Below, one piece after another: positions 11,348 to 19,585 of a stretch of DNA of 64,000 nt. Position numbers and translations under genes: made by a program. The DNA is taken from the NCBI RefSeq assembly GCF_023507705.1, contig NZ_JALBGD010000004.1, positions 395,588-459,587 of the forward strand. Direction: 5' to 3'. The notes beneath the pieces were generated by a model. The model did no database searches. It worked only from the letters and a program-made list of their open reading frames with translations, and was not told the DNA's origin. The stretch is from Stappia sp. WLB 29. Its GTDB lineage: Bacteria > Pseudomonadota > Alphaproteobacteria > Rhizobiales > Stappiaceae. How positions within the stretch are numbered: position 1 is the first letter of the stretch; each line of letters opens with the position of its first letter.

Positions 11348-11361
11348 TATGTATGTACATA
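11348..11361. promoter_or_regulatory. Probable HutC operator between hutI and hutF
   Basis: TATGTA-TG-TACATA is a perfect inverted repeat of 6-bp arms around TG. Its core TGTATGTACA matches the TGTA-n2-TACA symmetry known for HutC sites in pseudomonads. It lies 69 bases before hutI and 31 bases before hutF, in an AT-rich patch of a GC-rich genome, well placed to control both promoters. Urocanate would be the expected inducer. Confidence 0.75.
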
Positions 11362-11391
11362 ATTGTCAATCGCAAAAATGAGGCGGACGGA

Positions 11392-12765
11392 ATGCGGATC
11401 TTTGCGGAGACGGCCTTGCTGGCCACGGGGTGGACGCGCGACGTGGTGGTGGACATCGCTGCGGACGGGCGGATCGGCGAGGTATTGCAAGGCGTTGGAC
11501 GATCTGAGGCTGCAGCGGAACGCGCGGTCGGAATCCTGCTGCCGGCACCGGCCAACCTGCACAGCCACGCTTTCCAGCGGGCGATGGCGGGCCTGAGCGA
11601 ATTCCGCGGCACCGCCGAGCACGACACGTTCTGGACCTGGCGCGAGATCATGTACCGCTTCCTCGGCGCCTTCACGCCGGAGACGGTGGAGGCCGTGGCC
11701 GCCTTCGTACAGATGGAAATGCTGGAGGCCGGCTATGCCGCCTCCGCCGAGTTCCACTACGTGCACAACCAGGCGGACGGCACGCCCTATGATGACCGGG
11801 CGGAGCTGTCCCGCCGCATCGCGGCCGCCTCGCAGACCTCCGGCATCGGCTTGACGCTGCTGCCGGTCTATTACACGACCGGCGGGCTCGACCGCCGTCC
11901 GCTGGCCGGCGGCCAGCGACGCTTCGGCTCCGATCTCGACGGCTTTGCGCGGATCGTCGAGGGGGTGGAGGATGCGGTGAAGGCGCTTTCCGCCGACGCG
12001 CGGCTCGGCATCGCGCCGCATTCGCTGCGCGCGGTGCCGGCGGAGGACCTTGCGAAGGTCGCAGGTTTGCGCCCCGCCGATCCCCTGCACATGCACATTG
12101 CCGAGCAGACCGGCGAGGTGGAGGAGGTGCTGGCCGCCCTTGGCCGTCGCCCGGTCGAATGGTTGTTCGACACGCACGCGGTCGACGAGCGCTGGTGCCT
12201 GATCCATTGCACCCATCTGACCGATGGCGAGCGCAAGGCGATTGCGACGAGCGGCGCGGTCGCGGGTCTGTGCCCGATCACCGAATCGAGCCTCGGCGAC
12301 GGCATCTTCGACGGCGCGCGCTATCTGGCCGAAGGCGGGACGCTGGGCATCGGCTCGGATTCCAACATCCGCATCGCGCTGTCGGAAGAGTTGCGCACGC
12401 TGGAATATTCCCAGCGCCTGCGCGACCGGCACCGCGCGGTGTTGGCGACGAGCGAGCGCTCTTGCGGTCGCCGGCTCTACGACGAGGCGCTGAAAGGCGG
12501 AGCGCGGGCGCTCGGTCGCGACAGCGGTGCGATCCGCACGGGGGCATGGGCCGATCTTGTCGCCCTCGACGCAGCCTCGCTGCATCTTGAAGGGCTCGCC
12601 GGCGACACGCTGCTCGATGCATGGATTTTCGCCGGCGACGATAGGTTGGTGCGTGACGTGTGGGCAGCCGGGCGCCATATGGTGCGTGACGGCAGCCATG
12701 TCGACCGCGCGCGGATCGAGGCCGGCTACCGCAACGCGATGCAGACCCTGAAGCGGAGCATGTGA
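11392..12765 (+). CDS. hutF: Formimidoylglutamate deiminase
   Basis: Converts N-formimidoyl-L-glutamate to N-formyl-L-glutamate and ammonia, feeding HutG. The 457-residue amidohydrolase starts [18 protein letters not shown] and contains [15 protein letters not shown] (metal ligands), [37 protein letters not shown] and [16 protein letters not shown], the HutF signatures. The ATG at 11392 is preceded by GGCGGACGGA; the frame stays open upstream into the operator region and that extension is rejected. It is transcribed away from hutI and shares its stop region with hutC (TGATG). Confidence 0.95.
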   Translation: MRIFAETALLATGWTRDVVVDIAADGRIGEVLQGVGRSEAAAERAVGILLPAPANLHSHAFQRAMAGLSEFRGTAEHDTFWTWREIMYRFLGAFTPETVEAVAAFVQMEMLEAGYAASAEFHYVHNQADGTPYDDRAELSRRIAAASQTSGIGLTLLPVYYTTGGLDRRPLAGGQRRFGSDLDGFARIVEGVEDAVKALSADARLGIAPHSLRAVPAEDLAKVAGLRPADPLHMHIAEQTGEVEEVLAALGRRPVEWLFDTHAVDERWCLIHCTHLTDGERKAIATSGAVAGLCPITESSLGDGIFDGARYLAEGGTLGIGSDSNIRIALSEELRTLEYSQRLRDRHRAVLATSERSCGRRLYDEALKGGARALGRDSGAIRTGAWADLVALDAASLHLEGLAGDTLLDAWIFAGDDRLVRDVWAAGRHMVRDGSHVDRARIEAGYRNAMQTLKRSM

Positions 12766-13511
12766 TGTCACCACCCGTCGTGCCTGCTAAGGACGGCGAT
12801 CCGGTGCCGGCCGGCATCCGGGTGCCGAATTCCTTTCGGGCGATCAAGGCGGAAATCCTCAAGCGCATCAGCGAGCGGGTCTGGCTGCCCGGCGAGCTGA
12901 TCCCGGGCGAGGAGGATCTGGCGCGCGAATTCGGCTGCGCCCGCGTCACCGTCAACCGGGCGCTTAGGGAGCTTGCCGAGATAGGCTTGGTGGAGCGCAA
13001 GCGCCGCGCCGGCACCCGCATCGCCGAACATCCCTTGCGCGAGGCGCGGCTGGAGATCCCGGTGGTGCGCAGCGAGGTCGAGGCGCGCGGCGCCCAATAT
13101 CGCTTCTCGATCCTCAGCCGCGAGCGGCTGGAGGCGCCGGAGGGAATACGGGCCCGGCTCGACCTGGCCGCCGGCACGCCGATGCTGCATGTGCGCTGCC
13201 TGCATTTCGCCGACAACCGGCCGTGGCAATACGAGGACCGCTGGATCCACATCGCCGCCGTTCCGGAGATCGCCGACGAGCCGTTCGAACGCATGAGCCC
13301 GAACGAGTGGCTGGTGAAGTTCGCTCCTTTTTCGGAAATGGAGATCGGCCTCAGCGCCGCCGCAGCCAGCCGCGAGGAAGCGACGTTACTGGCCATCGAA
13401 CCCGGCGCGCCGGTCTTCTTGTTCGAGCGCACCACCTGGCTGATCGACCAGCCGATCACCCATGTGCGCATGCTGCATCCCCAGTCCTACCGGATGGTCT
13501 CGCGCTTCTGA
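12765..13511 (+). CDS. hutC: Histidine utilization repressor HutC (GntR family)
   Basis: GntR/HutC-type regulator. Residues about 20-90 form the winged helix-turn-helix (NSFRAIKAEILKRISERVWL then EEDLAREFGCARVTVNRALREL and GLVERKRRAGTRIA). Residues about 100-245 form the UTRA ligand domain, ending HVRMLHPQSYRMVSRF. It should bind the palindrome at 11348-11361 and be released by urocanate (known for HutC). The ATG overlaps the hutF stop by one base; an in-frame GTG three bases earlier is equally possible. It is co-transcribed with hutF, which would give autoregulation. Confidence 0.93.
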   Translation: MSPPVVPAKDGDPVPAGIRVPNSFRAIKAEILKRISERVWLPGELIPGEEDLAREFGCARVTVNRALRELAEIGLVERKRRAGTRIAEHPLREARLEIPVVRSEVEARGAQYRFSILSRERLEAPEGIRARLDLAAGTPMLHVRCLHFADNRPWQYEDRWIHIAAVPEIADEPFERMSPNEWLVKFAPFSEMEIGLSAAAASREEATLLAIEPGAPVFLFERTTWLIDQPITHVRMLHPQSYRMVSRF

Positions 13512-13553
13512 GAGGCGTATCGGCGATTGATCGGCGGCCCGTTGACGGGCATA

Positions 13554-13574
13554 ATCGTTTACATAATAAACGAT
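13554..13574. promoter_or_regulatory. 21-bp operator-like palindrome upstream of orphan dctP
   Basis: ATCGTTTA and TAAACGAT form a perfect 8-bp inverted repeat around CATAA, in the 199-base gap between hutC and the binding-protein gene at 13711. The form differs from the HutC-like site at 11348. It looks like a GntR/FCD- or IclR-type operator. The regulator is not identified; the MarR protein at 16080 is the nearest other candidate. Confidence 0.65.
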
Positions 13575-13710
13575 CTGGATGCGGTCCGCCGGGAGGAGCC
13601 GGGGTGGTCGCGTCCGCATGGGCTTGGCCCGGACCGGCGGCAGCCGGCAGGGCAGACGACGGTCGGCGCGATGCGCCGGGGCCGTGCGAGGTAAACTGGG
13701 AGGATACCGA

Positions 13711-14745
13711 ATGCTTCGACTGAAAACGCTCGCCGTTGCCGCGACGGCGCTGGCCTGTGCCGGCATTTCTCCGGCGCTGGCGCAGGACGTGACCCTGCGC
13801 GTGCACCATTTCCTGCCGGCTCCGGCGCCGGTTCCGAAGAATTTCATCACGCCCTGGGCCGAGAAGGTGATGGCCGAGTCCAACGGCCGTATCAAGGTCG
13901 AGGTCTTCCCGGCGATGCAACTCGGTGGCACGCCGCCTTCGCTCTACGATCAGGCGCGCGACGGCGTCGTCGACATCGTCTGGACCCTGCCGGGCTACAC
14001 GCCGGGCCGCTTCCCGGGCACCGAGGCTTTCGAGCTGCCCTTCATGGCCGGCAAGGCCGAGCCGACCAGTCAGGCGTTCTGGGACTTCTACGAGAAGTAT
14101 CTGAAGGACGAATTCAAGGACGTTCATCCGATCGCGGTGCATGTGCACGGCCCCGGCCTGCTGCATGTCAAGGGCGAGGGCGTGACCAAGCTGGAGGACA
14201 TGAACGGTCTCAAGCTGCGCGGTCCGACCCGCCAGACCAACGCGCTGCTCGGCGCGCTCGGCGCGACCCCGGTCGGCATGCCGGTTCCGGCCATGCCCGA
14301 AGCGCTGTCCAAGGGCGTGATCGACGGCACCGTCGTGCCGTGGGAAGTCACCACGCCGCTGAAGGTCGCCGAACTCGTCAACAGCCATACCGATTTCGAG
14401 GGCTCGCGCGGGCTCTACACCGCGACCTTCGTCTTCGCCATGAACAAGGCGAAGTATGACAGCCTGCCGGCGGACCTGAAGGCGATCATCGACGCCAACA
14501 GCGGCCGCGAAGTGTCCAAGTGGGTCGGCCGTGTCATGGACGAGGGCGACCTGCCGGGCATTGCCGCTGCCGAGAAGGCCGGCAACACGATGCGCAAGCT
14601 GCCGCCGGAAGAGGTCGATCGCTGGAAGGCTGCGGCCGAGCCGGTCGTCGCTGCCTGGGTCGAGGAAGTCTCGGGCAAGGGCTATGACGGCGCTGCAATG
14701 GTCGAGGACGCCCGTGCGCTGATCACCCAATACGCTGGCGAGTAA
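13711..14745 (+). CDS. TRAP transporter solute-binding protein, DctP family (orphan)
   Basis: Periplasmic TRAP binding protein of 344 residues with a Sec signal peptide (MLRLKTLAVAATALACAG...PALAQ). The mature part has typical DctP features: VTLRVHHFLPAPAPVPKNF, NGRIKVEVFPAMQLGGTP, GLKLRGPTRQTNALLGALGA (with the conserved substrate Arg) and ALSKGVIDGTVVPWE. The ATG at 13711 follows GGGAGGA; the upstream open frame is rejected. No dctQ or dctM follows; a terminator comes straight after. It must use permeases encoded elsewhere, possibly those at 2614-4703. Its substrate may be linked to the flavin monooxygenase downstream, but that is inference. Confidence 0.9.
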   Translation: MLRLKTLAVAATALACAGISPALAQDVTLRVHHFLPAPAPVPKNFITPWAEKVMAESNGRIKVEVFPAMQLGGTPPSLYDQARDGVVDIVWTLPGYTPGRFPGTEAFELPFMAGKAEPTSQAFWDFYEKYLKDEFKDVHPIAVHVHGPGLLHVKGEGVTKLEDMNGLKLRGPTRQTNALLGALGATPVGMPVPAMPEALSKGVIDGTVVPWEVTTPLKVAELVNSHTDFEGSRGLYTATFVFAMNKAKYDSLPADLKAIIDANSGREVSKWVGRVMDEGDLPGIAAAEKAGNTMRKLPPEEVDRWKAAAEPVVAAWVEEVSGKGYDGAAMVEDARALITQYAGE

Positions 14746-14753
14746 CCGGCTGT

Positions 14754-14789
14754 CCCCGCCGGCCGTTCGCGGCCGGCGGGGCTTTTTTT
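14754..14789 (+). terminator. Rho-independent terminator after orphan dctP
   Basis: CCCCGCCGGCC and GGCCGGCGGGG form a perfect 11-bp stem around GTTCGC, followed by C and a run of seven T. It sits 9 bases after the dctP stop and 20 bases before the monooxygenase start, so the downstream pair must be partly read-through or have its own promoter in a very short space. Confidence 0.93.
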
Positions 14790-14808
14790 CGGCGCAAGGA
14801 TTTCCACC

Positions 14809-16077
14809 ATGACCGTTCTCGTTGCCGGCGCTGGCATCGCCGGCCTGACGCTCGCCCTCAGCCTGCATCGGATCGGCGTGCCCGTCCGTGTCTTCGAGGC
14901 GGTGCGGGAGATCCGCCCGCTCGGCGTCGGCATCAACCTTCAGCCGCATGCGGTGCGCGAACTCGACGAGCTCGGCCTGCTCGACCGGCTCGATGCCATC
15001 GGGCTCAGGACGCAGGAAGTGGCCTATTTTTCCAGCCACGGCCAGCCGATCTGGTCGGAGCCGCGCGGACGTTCCGCCGGCTACGACTGGCCGCAATTTT
15101 CCATCCATCGCGGCCGTCTGCAGATGATGCTGCTCGACGCGGTGCGCGAGCGGCTGGGCCCCGACGCGGTGACCTGCGGCGTTTCCGTTGCCGCATGGCG
15201 CGAGAGCGAGGGCGGTGTCGAGATCGATCTCGTCGACCGGGAGACCGGCGCGCAGGCGGGCAGCGCCAGGGGCGCCGTCTACATCGCTGCCGACGGCATT
15301 CACTCGACAGCCCGTGCGGGGCTTTATCCGGACGAGGGCCTGCCCGTATGGGGCGGCATCGTCATGTGGCGCGGCGTCACCCGCGCCTCGCATTTTCTCA
15401 CCCGTCGCTCGATGGCGATGACCGGCTGCAAACCGCGGAAGTTCGTCTGCTATCCGATCGAGGACATCACGCTCGACGACGGCAGGCCCGGTGCGGTGAT
15501 CAACTGGATCGCCGATCTCAGGATGCCGGCGGATCACATCTGGCGGCGCGAGGACTGGAACCGGCCGGGCAATCCGGACGACTTCCTGCCGCGGTTCGAC
15601 ACCTGGCGGTTCGACTGGCTCGACATCCCCGCGCTCATCCGCAATGCCGAGCACATCTTCGAATATCCGATGGTCGACCGGGACCCGCTGCCGCGCTGGA
15701 CCCATGGGCCGATGACGCTGATGGGCGATGCCGCGCATCCGATGTATCCCATCGGCTCGAACGGGGCGAGCCAGGCGATTCTCGACGCCCGCGTGCTGAC
15801 CCGCGAGATCCTGCGTCATGGCGCGGTGCCTGCAGCGCTTGCCGCCTATGAGGAGGAGCGGCGTCCGGCCACGGCGCGCATCGTGCTCGCCAACCGCGCC
15901 GACGGCCCCGACAAGGTGCTCGATGTGGTCGAGGAGCGAGCCCCGGACGGGTTCGGGCGGATCGAGGACGTGCTTTCGCGCGAAGAGCTGCTGGAAACGG
16001 CGGCCGGTTACAAGCGGATCGCCGGCTTCGACGTGGAGGCCTTGAACCAACGCCCGCCGATCGTCCCGGCTGCGTGA
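14809..16077 (+). CDS. FAD-dependent aromatic-ring-type monooxygenase
   Basis: Single-component flavoprotein monooxygenase of the para-hydroxybenzoate/salicylate hydroxylase class, 422 residues. The N-terminus has the Rossmann motif VLVAGAGIAGLTLA. The DG motif appears as YIAADGIHSTAR near residue 160, and the GD motif as LMGDAAHPMYPIGSNGASQAILDA near residue 305. These bind FAD and NAD(P)H. It resembles flavin-dependent oxidoreductases related to salicylate hydroxylase and PhzS; substrate cannot be told from sequence. Stop overlaps or abuts the following MarR gene, suggesting that MarR controls it in response to the same aromatic compound. Confidence 0.88.
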   Translation: MTVLVAGAGIAGLTLALSLHRIGVPVRVFEAVREIRPLGVGINLQPHAVRELDELGLLDRLDAIGLRTQEVAYFSSHGQPIWSEPRGRSAGYDWPQFSIHRGRLQMMLLDAVRERLGPDAVTCGVSVAAWRESEGGVEIDLVDRETGAQAGSARGAVYIAADGIHSTARAGLYPDEGLPVWGGIVMWRGVTRASHFLTRRSMAMTGCKPRKFVCYPIEDITLDDGRPGAVINWIADLRMPADHIWRREDWNRPGNPDDFLPRFDTWRFDWLDIPALIRNAEHIFEYPMVDRDPLPRWTHGPMTLMGDAAHPMYPIGSNGASQAILDARVLTREILRHGAVPAALAAYEEERRPATARIVLANRADGPDKVLDVVEERAPDGFGRIEDVLSREELLETAAGYKRIAGFDVEALNQRPPIVPAA

Positions 16078-16079
16078 CC

Positions 16080-16556
16080 ATGAGCGCGCGCGCAGGCCCG
16101 GGCGAAGACCCGTCGGTCGCGTCCCTCGACTACGGCCTTCTCAACGAGTTGGTCGGCCACCTCCTGCGCCATGCCTTCCTACGCGGTCATCAGGTCTTCG
16201 GCGATGTCTTTGCCGGCGAAGCCTTGACGCCGCTCCAGTTCATGGTCCTGGAACTGGTCGACCGCAATCCGGGCATCACCCATCGCGATGTCGCGGCCGC
16301 CATGTCCAGCGCACCTTCGGTGCTGACGACGGCACTCAAGCCGCTCGTCACGGCCCGGATGCTGGAACAGGTTCGCGTTGCAGGTGACGGTCGCCGCGTC
16401 GCGTACCGCCTGACCCGCGAAGGGCGGGAGCGGTTCCGCGCGGTACGACCGCGGATCGCCGAGGCGGAGAGGCGTCTGCTTGGCGATCTGGATGACGCCG
16501 AAGCGGAGGCCCTGCGAGGATTTTTGCGCCGGATTACCGGACGGTTTTCCGGGTAA
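16080..16556 (+). CDS. MarR family transcriptional regulator
   Basis: A 158-residue winged-helix regulator. The DNA-binding part runs about residues 45-115 (LTPLQFMVLELVDRNPGITHRDVAAAMSSAPSVLTTALKPLVTARMLEQ then the wing VAGDGRRVAYRLTREGRE). Flanking helices would form the dimer. A GTG at 16074 overlapping the monooxygenase stop (GTGA) is an alternative start six bases earlier. Being coupled to the monooxygenase gene suggests it senses a phenolic or other aromatic ligand (inference). An inverted repeat lies across its stop codon. Confidence 0.88.
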   Translation: MSARAGPGEDPSVASLDYGLLNELVGHLLRHAFLRGHQVFGDVFAGEALTPLQFMVLELVDRNPGITHRDVAAAMSSAPSVLTTALKPLVTARMLEQVRVAGDGRRVAYRLTREGRERFRAVRPRIAEAERRLLGDLDDAEAEALRGFLRRITGRFSG

Positions 16557-16565
16557 GGGAAAACC
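16543..16565. repeat. Inverted repeat over the marR stop codon
   Basis: GGTTTTCC and GGAAAACC are perfect 8-bp arms around a 7-base loop that contains the TAA stop of marR. No T-run follows, so a terminator is unlikely. It could be a regulatory site for the downstream MHYT gene or an mRNA 3' stem. Confidence 0.45.
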
Positions 16566-16709
16566 CGGATAGGGATCCGTTAAGGTCTTTCAAGGATAAT
16601 GCAACTGGTTGCAGGTATGGGCGCCGCAGGGGCCTCGTGTCTGGATCAGTTCCATTGTGCGTGCGATCCGCCGGAGGATGGCCGACACGTCCTTCATGGT
16701 GGGCCGTTC

Positions 16710-18797
16710 GTGCTCGATGTCATCGCCTGCATCACGATAGATCACAATCCGGCGCTGGTCGCGCTGGCGGCTGGCATGTGCGTGGTCGGTGCGTGGATCA
16801 GCTTTCGCCTGTTTCAGCGCGCCCGCGACACCGAAGGCTGGACGCGTGCGGGTTGGCTCTTTCTCAATGGCATGGCCACCGGCTCCTCGATCTGGTGCAC
16901 GCATTTCATCGCGATGCTCGCCTATGAAACGCAGGCGGAGGTCTACTTCAACGCGACGCTGACGATCCTCTCGCTGTTTCTCGCCATTGTCGGTTCGGCG
17001 CTCGGTTTCGCTCTGGCGTGCAGCGGGCTGTTCCGCTTCGCGCCCGAGGCCGGCGGCATCGTCATCGGGGCATCGGTCGCCTCTATGCACTACCTCGGCA
17101 TGGCCGGATACCGGGTCGAAGGCATCATCAACTGGAACCCGGACTATGTGGTCGCCTCGGTGATCGCGAGCCTCGTGTTCGGGGCGTTGGCACTCAACCG
17201 CTTCATGCGCCCGACCACCCGCTGGTGTCGGCATGGCGCCACGACGGCGTTGGTCCTTGGCATCGTGCTCCTGCATTTCACCGGCATGACGGCGATGAGC
17301 GTGACGCCGCTGCGCCCGGTTTTCGCGCCGAACGTCGACCAGTTTTGGGCGCTTGCCCTTGCGGTTGCCGGCGTCGGATCCATGGTGATCGGCATGGGTG
17401 TCGTCACGGCCCTGCTGGACCTGAAGACCCGCACCACGGCCGATGCCGACCTGCAGCGCATTTCCGATTTCGATCCGCTGACCGGTCTGGGCAACAGGTC
17501 GCTGTTCTCCCGCCGCCTCGACGAGGAATGCGTGTGGGCCGACAGCAACGACAGCCGCCTGTGCCTGGTGCTGGTCAATCTCGACGATTTCCGTGCGATC
17601 AACGACCTGCGCGGCCATACGGCCGGCGATGCCCTGTTGGCGGCACTCGGCGCCCGCATCCAGAACGGGCTGAAGGATGGTGAAGTCGCTATGCGCATCG
17701 GCGGTGACGAATTTGCGGTGATGCGCCGTCTGTCTGTGTCCGAAAAGGTCGATGGGTTCCTGGAGCGGTTGGACGCCCTGTTCCGCCGTCCGCTGAAGGC
17801 ATCCGGCATGGTGCTGCCCTGCGCCTCCGGCATGGGCGTTGCGATCTATCCCGACAATGGACTGTCCGCCTCCGATCTGCTGGCCAATGCCGGGCTTGCG
17901 CTCGCGCGCGCCAAGATCGACACCATCGAGCGCACCTGTTTTTGCGACAGCGTTATGGACCAGGCCGAACGTCGCCGCCGCGAGCTCTCGGTGGCCCTGC
18001 GCGGCGCGGTCGAGCGGGGCGAGTTCTCCCTCTTCTTCCAGCCGCAGATGGATCTGGAGACCGGTGCGTTTTCCGGTGCCGAGGCCCTGGTGCGCTGGAC
18101 GCATCCCGAATACGGCTCGGTGTCGCCGGCGGTGTTCATCCCGATCGCTGAGGAAAACGGGCAGATCATCCCGATTGGCGACTGGGTGCTGGAACAGTCC
18201 TGCCGCCAGGCCGTGACCTGGGCCAGGCCGGTGAAGGTGGCGGTCAATCTCTCCGCCATCCAACTGCGCCAACGCGGCCTGCCGGAGCGAATCGGCGAGG
18301 TCCTGCGCGAGACAGGGCTCGATCCGGCCCGGCTGGAGATCGAGGTTACCGAATCCTCGTTCATGGCGGATCTCGATCTCAGCCTGCAGATGCTGCGGGA
18401 GATCCAGGCGCTTGGCGTCTCGGTTGCCCTCGACGATTTCGGCACGGGCTATTCGGCTCTCGCCAGCCTGCGGATCTATCCCTTCAACCGGATCAAGCTG
18501 GACCGCGGTTTCACCTCCGATCTTGCGGTATCCGACGAAGCGCGCGCCATCGTGCATTCGGTGCTCATGCTGGGCCAGTCGCTCGGCACGCCGGTGCTTG
18601 CCGAGGGCGTGGAGACGGACGAGCAGCTTGCGTTCCTGCGTGCTGCCGGCTGCCGCGCGATCCAGGGCTTTCTCTATTCGCGCCCCGTTCCGGCCGGCGA
18701 TCTGCAGCGCCTGATGCTCGCCCCGCCCGCTCCGGGCCTTCTGGGGGCGGCCCGCCGCGTCGCTCCTGCCAGTTTGCCTCGGGTTGCAAACGGCTGA
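16710..18797 (+). CDS. MHYT-GGDEF-EAL cyclic di-GMP signalling protein
   Basis: Inner-membrane c-di-GMP enzyme of 695 residues. The N-terminal part has seven hydrophobic segments with three MHYT motifs (CTHFIAMLAY, SMHYLGMAGY, LLHFTGMTAM), thought to bind copper and sense O2, CO or NO. A GGDEF domain follows (FDPLTGLGNR; signature RIGGDEFAVM intact), then an EAL domain (GAEALVRWTHPEYG; VTESSFM; LDDFGTGYSAL; LAEGVET) with catalytic residues intact. It could therefore both make and break c-di-GMP. The GTG at 16710 is chosen because the protein then begins LDVIACITIDHNPALVALAAG like other MHYT proteins; an in-frame ATG at 16599 with AAGGA upstream would add 37 unrelated residues. The PilZ protein at 57561 is a possible but unproven effector. 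Confidence 0.9.
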   Translation: MLDVIACITIDHNPALVALAAGMCVVGAWISFRLFQRARDTEGWTRAGWLFLNGMATGSSIWCTHFIAMLAYETQAEVYFNATLTILSLFLAIVGSALGFALACSGLFRFAPEAGGIVIGASVASMHYLGMAGYRVEGIINWNPDYVVASVIASLVFGALALNRFMRPTTRWCRHGATTALVLGIVLLHFTGMTAMSVTPLRPVFAPNVDQFWALALAVAGVGSMVIGMGVVTALLDLKTRTTADADLQRISDFDPLTGLGNRSLFSRRLDEECVWADSNDSRLCLVLVNLDDFRAINDLRGHTAGDALLAALGARIQNGLKDGEVAMRIGGDEFAVMRRLSVSEKVDGFLERLDALFRRPLKASGMVLPCASGMGVAIYPDNGLSASDLLANAGLALARAKIDTIERTCFCDSVMDQAERRRRELSVALRGAVERGEFSLFFQPQMDLETGAFSGAEALVRWTHPEYGSVSPAVFIPIAEENGQIIPIGDWVLEQSCRQAVTWARPVKVAVNLSAIQLRQRGLPERIGEVLRETGLDPARLEIEVTESSFMADLDLSLQMLREIQALGVSVALDDFGTGYSALASLRIYPFNRIKLDRGFTSDLAVSDEARAIVHSVLMLGQSLGTPVLAEGVETDEQLAFLRAAGCRAIQGFLYSRPVPAGDLQRLMLAPPAPGLLGAARRVAPASLPRVANG

Positions 18798-18883
18798 GTA
18801 CGCGCGCTCTTCTGCGGGACGAACATTCCTGTTTTACAAGCAAGAATCCGCTCAGGCCCTCGCTAGACTGCGGCTCGATTTAG

Positions 18884-18900
18884 TTTAGAACTCTTCTAAT
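18884..18900. promoter_or_regulatory. Irr-box (iron control element) upstream of the iron operon
   Basis: TTTAGAA-CTC-TTCTAAT matches the iron control element consensus TTTAGAA-N3-TTCTAAA except for the last base. Irr is the haem-responsive Fur-family regulator of Hyphomicrobiales. The site lies in an AT-rich stretch 122 bases before the first gene of an operon whose products are classic iron-regulated proteins, which supports a real regulatory function. Confidence 0.82.
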
Positions 18901-19021
18901 ATATTGATTTTATTGGAATATTATCTTGACTGCAAAACTCATAATAGCGTTAGTTCAGCCGTGCCCGGCCAGCCAGGCCCTTTGATGTCGGGGCCTTTAC
19001 CCCCGGTGATTGGAGGCTGAC

Positions 19022-19534
19022 GTGACTGGAGGATTGCAAGACCATCGTTCGCCCGCTTCTGCGCCCGGCGACGAGGTCGAGACGCTTGTTGTCGAGGGGC
19101 TGCGGCGCTGGCTCGCCGGATATCGGACAGGCAGCATCGAATGTTGGGAAATGGCCTGGACGCTCTATGCGGGGCGGCTGGGCATCAACCGGGCGCGCCA
19201 TGCGGTCACCGGATTGTCCTGTTTCGCCCGGGCGCTCAACGGCTGGGCCAAGTGCGGCCTGTCCCTTCTCCCTTACGACTGCCCGCATCGCTGCGCCCAC
19301 GAATGCCTTGCAGTCGCGTTGGTGGCGTCCTGGCAGCGCGGCGACCGGGAGGCAGCTGCGAACATCGCCGAGGAGCTGGTGATCTCCGGCGGATTGCCTT
19401 TCACCCTGGAGGCGGCAGCGAATTTTGCCGACACGCTCCGCCGCCTAGATCTGGTCCTGCCGGATCCCGCCTGCCTTGCCTGCCGCGGGCCCGTGCCGTT
19501 GGCAACGCACGGGGCAACCGAGACGCGGCACTGA
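19022..19534 (+). CDS. Cysteine-rich protein of unknown function, first gene of the iron operon
   Basis: A 170-residue soluble protein without a signal peptide that I do not recognise. It has eight Cys: 41, 67, 78, then C87-x3-C91-x3-C95 within YDCPHRCAHECLAV, and C151-x2-C154 near the end. His89 and His93 are interspersed, so metal or Fe-S binding is plausible. The helical middle (EECLAVALVASWQRGDREAAANIAEEL-like) suggests a compact helical fold. The GTG start at 19022 is preceded by GGAGG at good spacing; a TTG at 19010 is less likely. It lies between the Irr-box and imelysin and should be iron-regulated with them. Confidence 0.8.
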   Translation: MTGGLQDHRSPASAPGDEVETLVVEGLRRWLAGYRTGSIECWEMAWTLYAGRLGINRARHAVTGLSCFARALNGWAKCGLSLLPYDCPHRCAHECLAVALVASWQRGDREAAANIAEELVISGGLPFTLEAAANFADTLRRLDLVLPDPACLACRGPVPLATHGATETRH

Positions 19535-19585
19535 CCTCTGCCGCATGTCGGCTCGCAAATAACTCGAATGGAAGGATCGCCTAAG

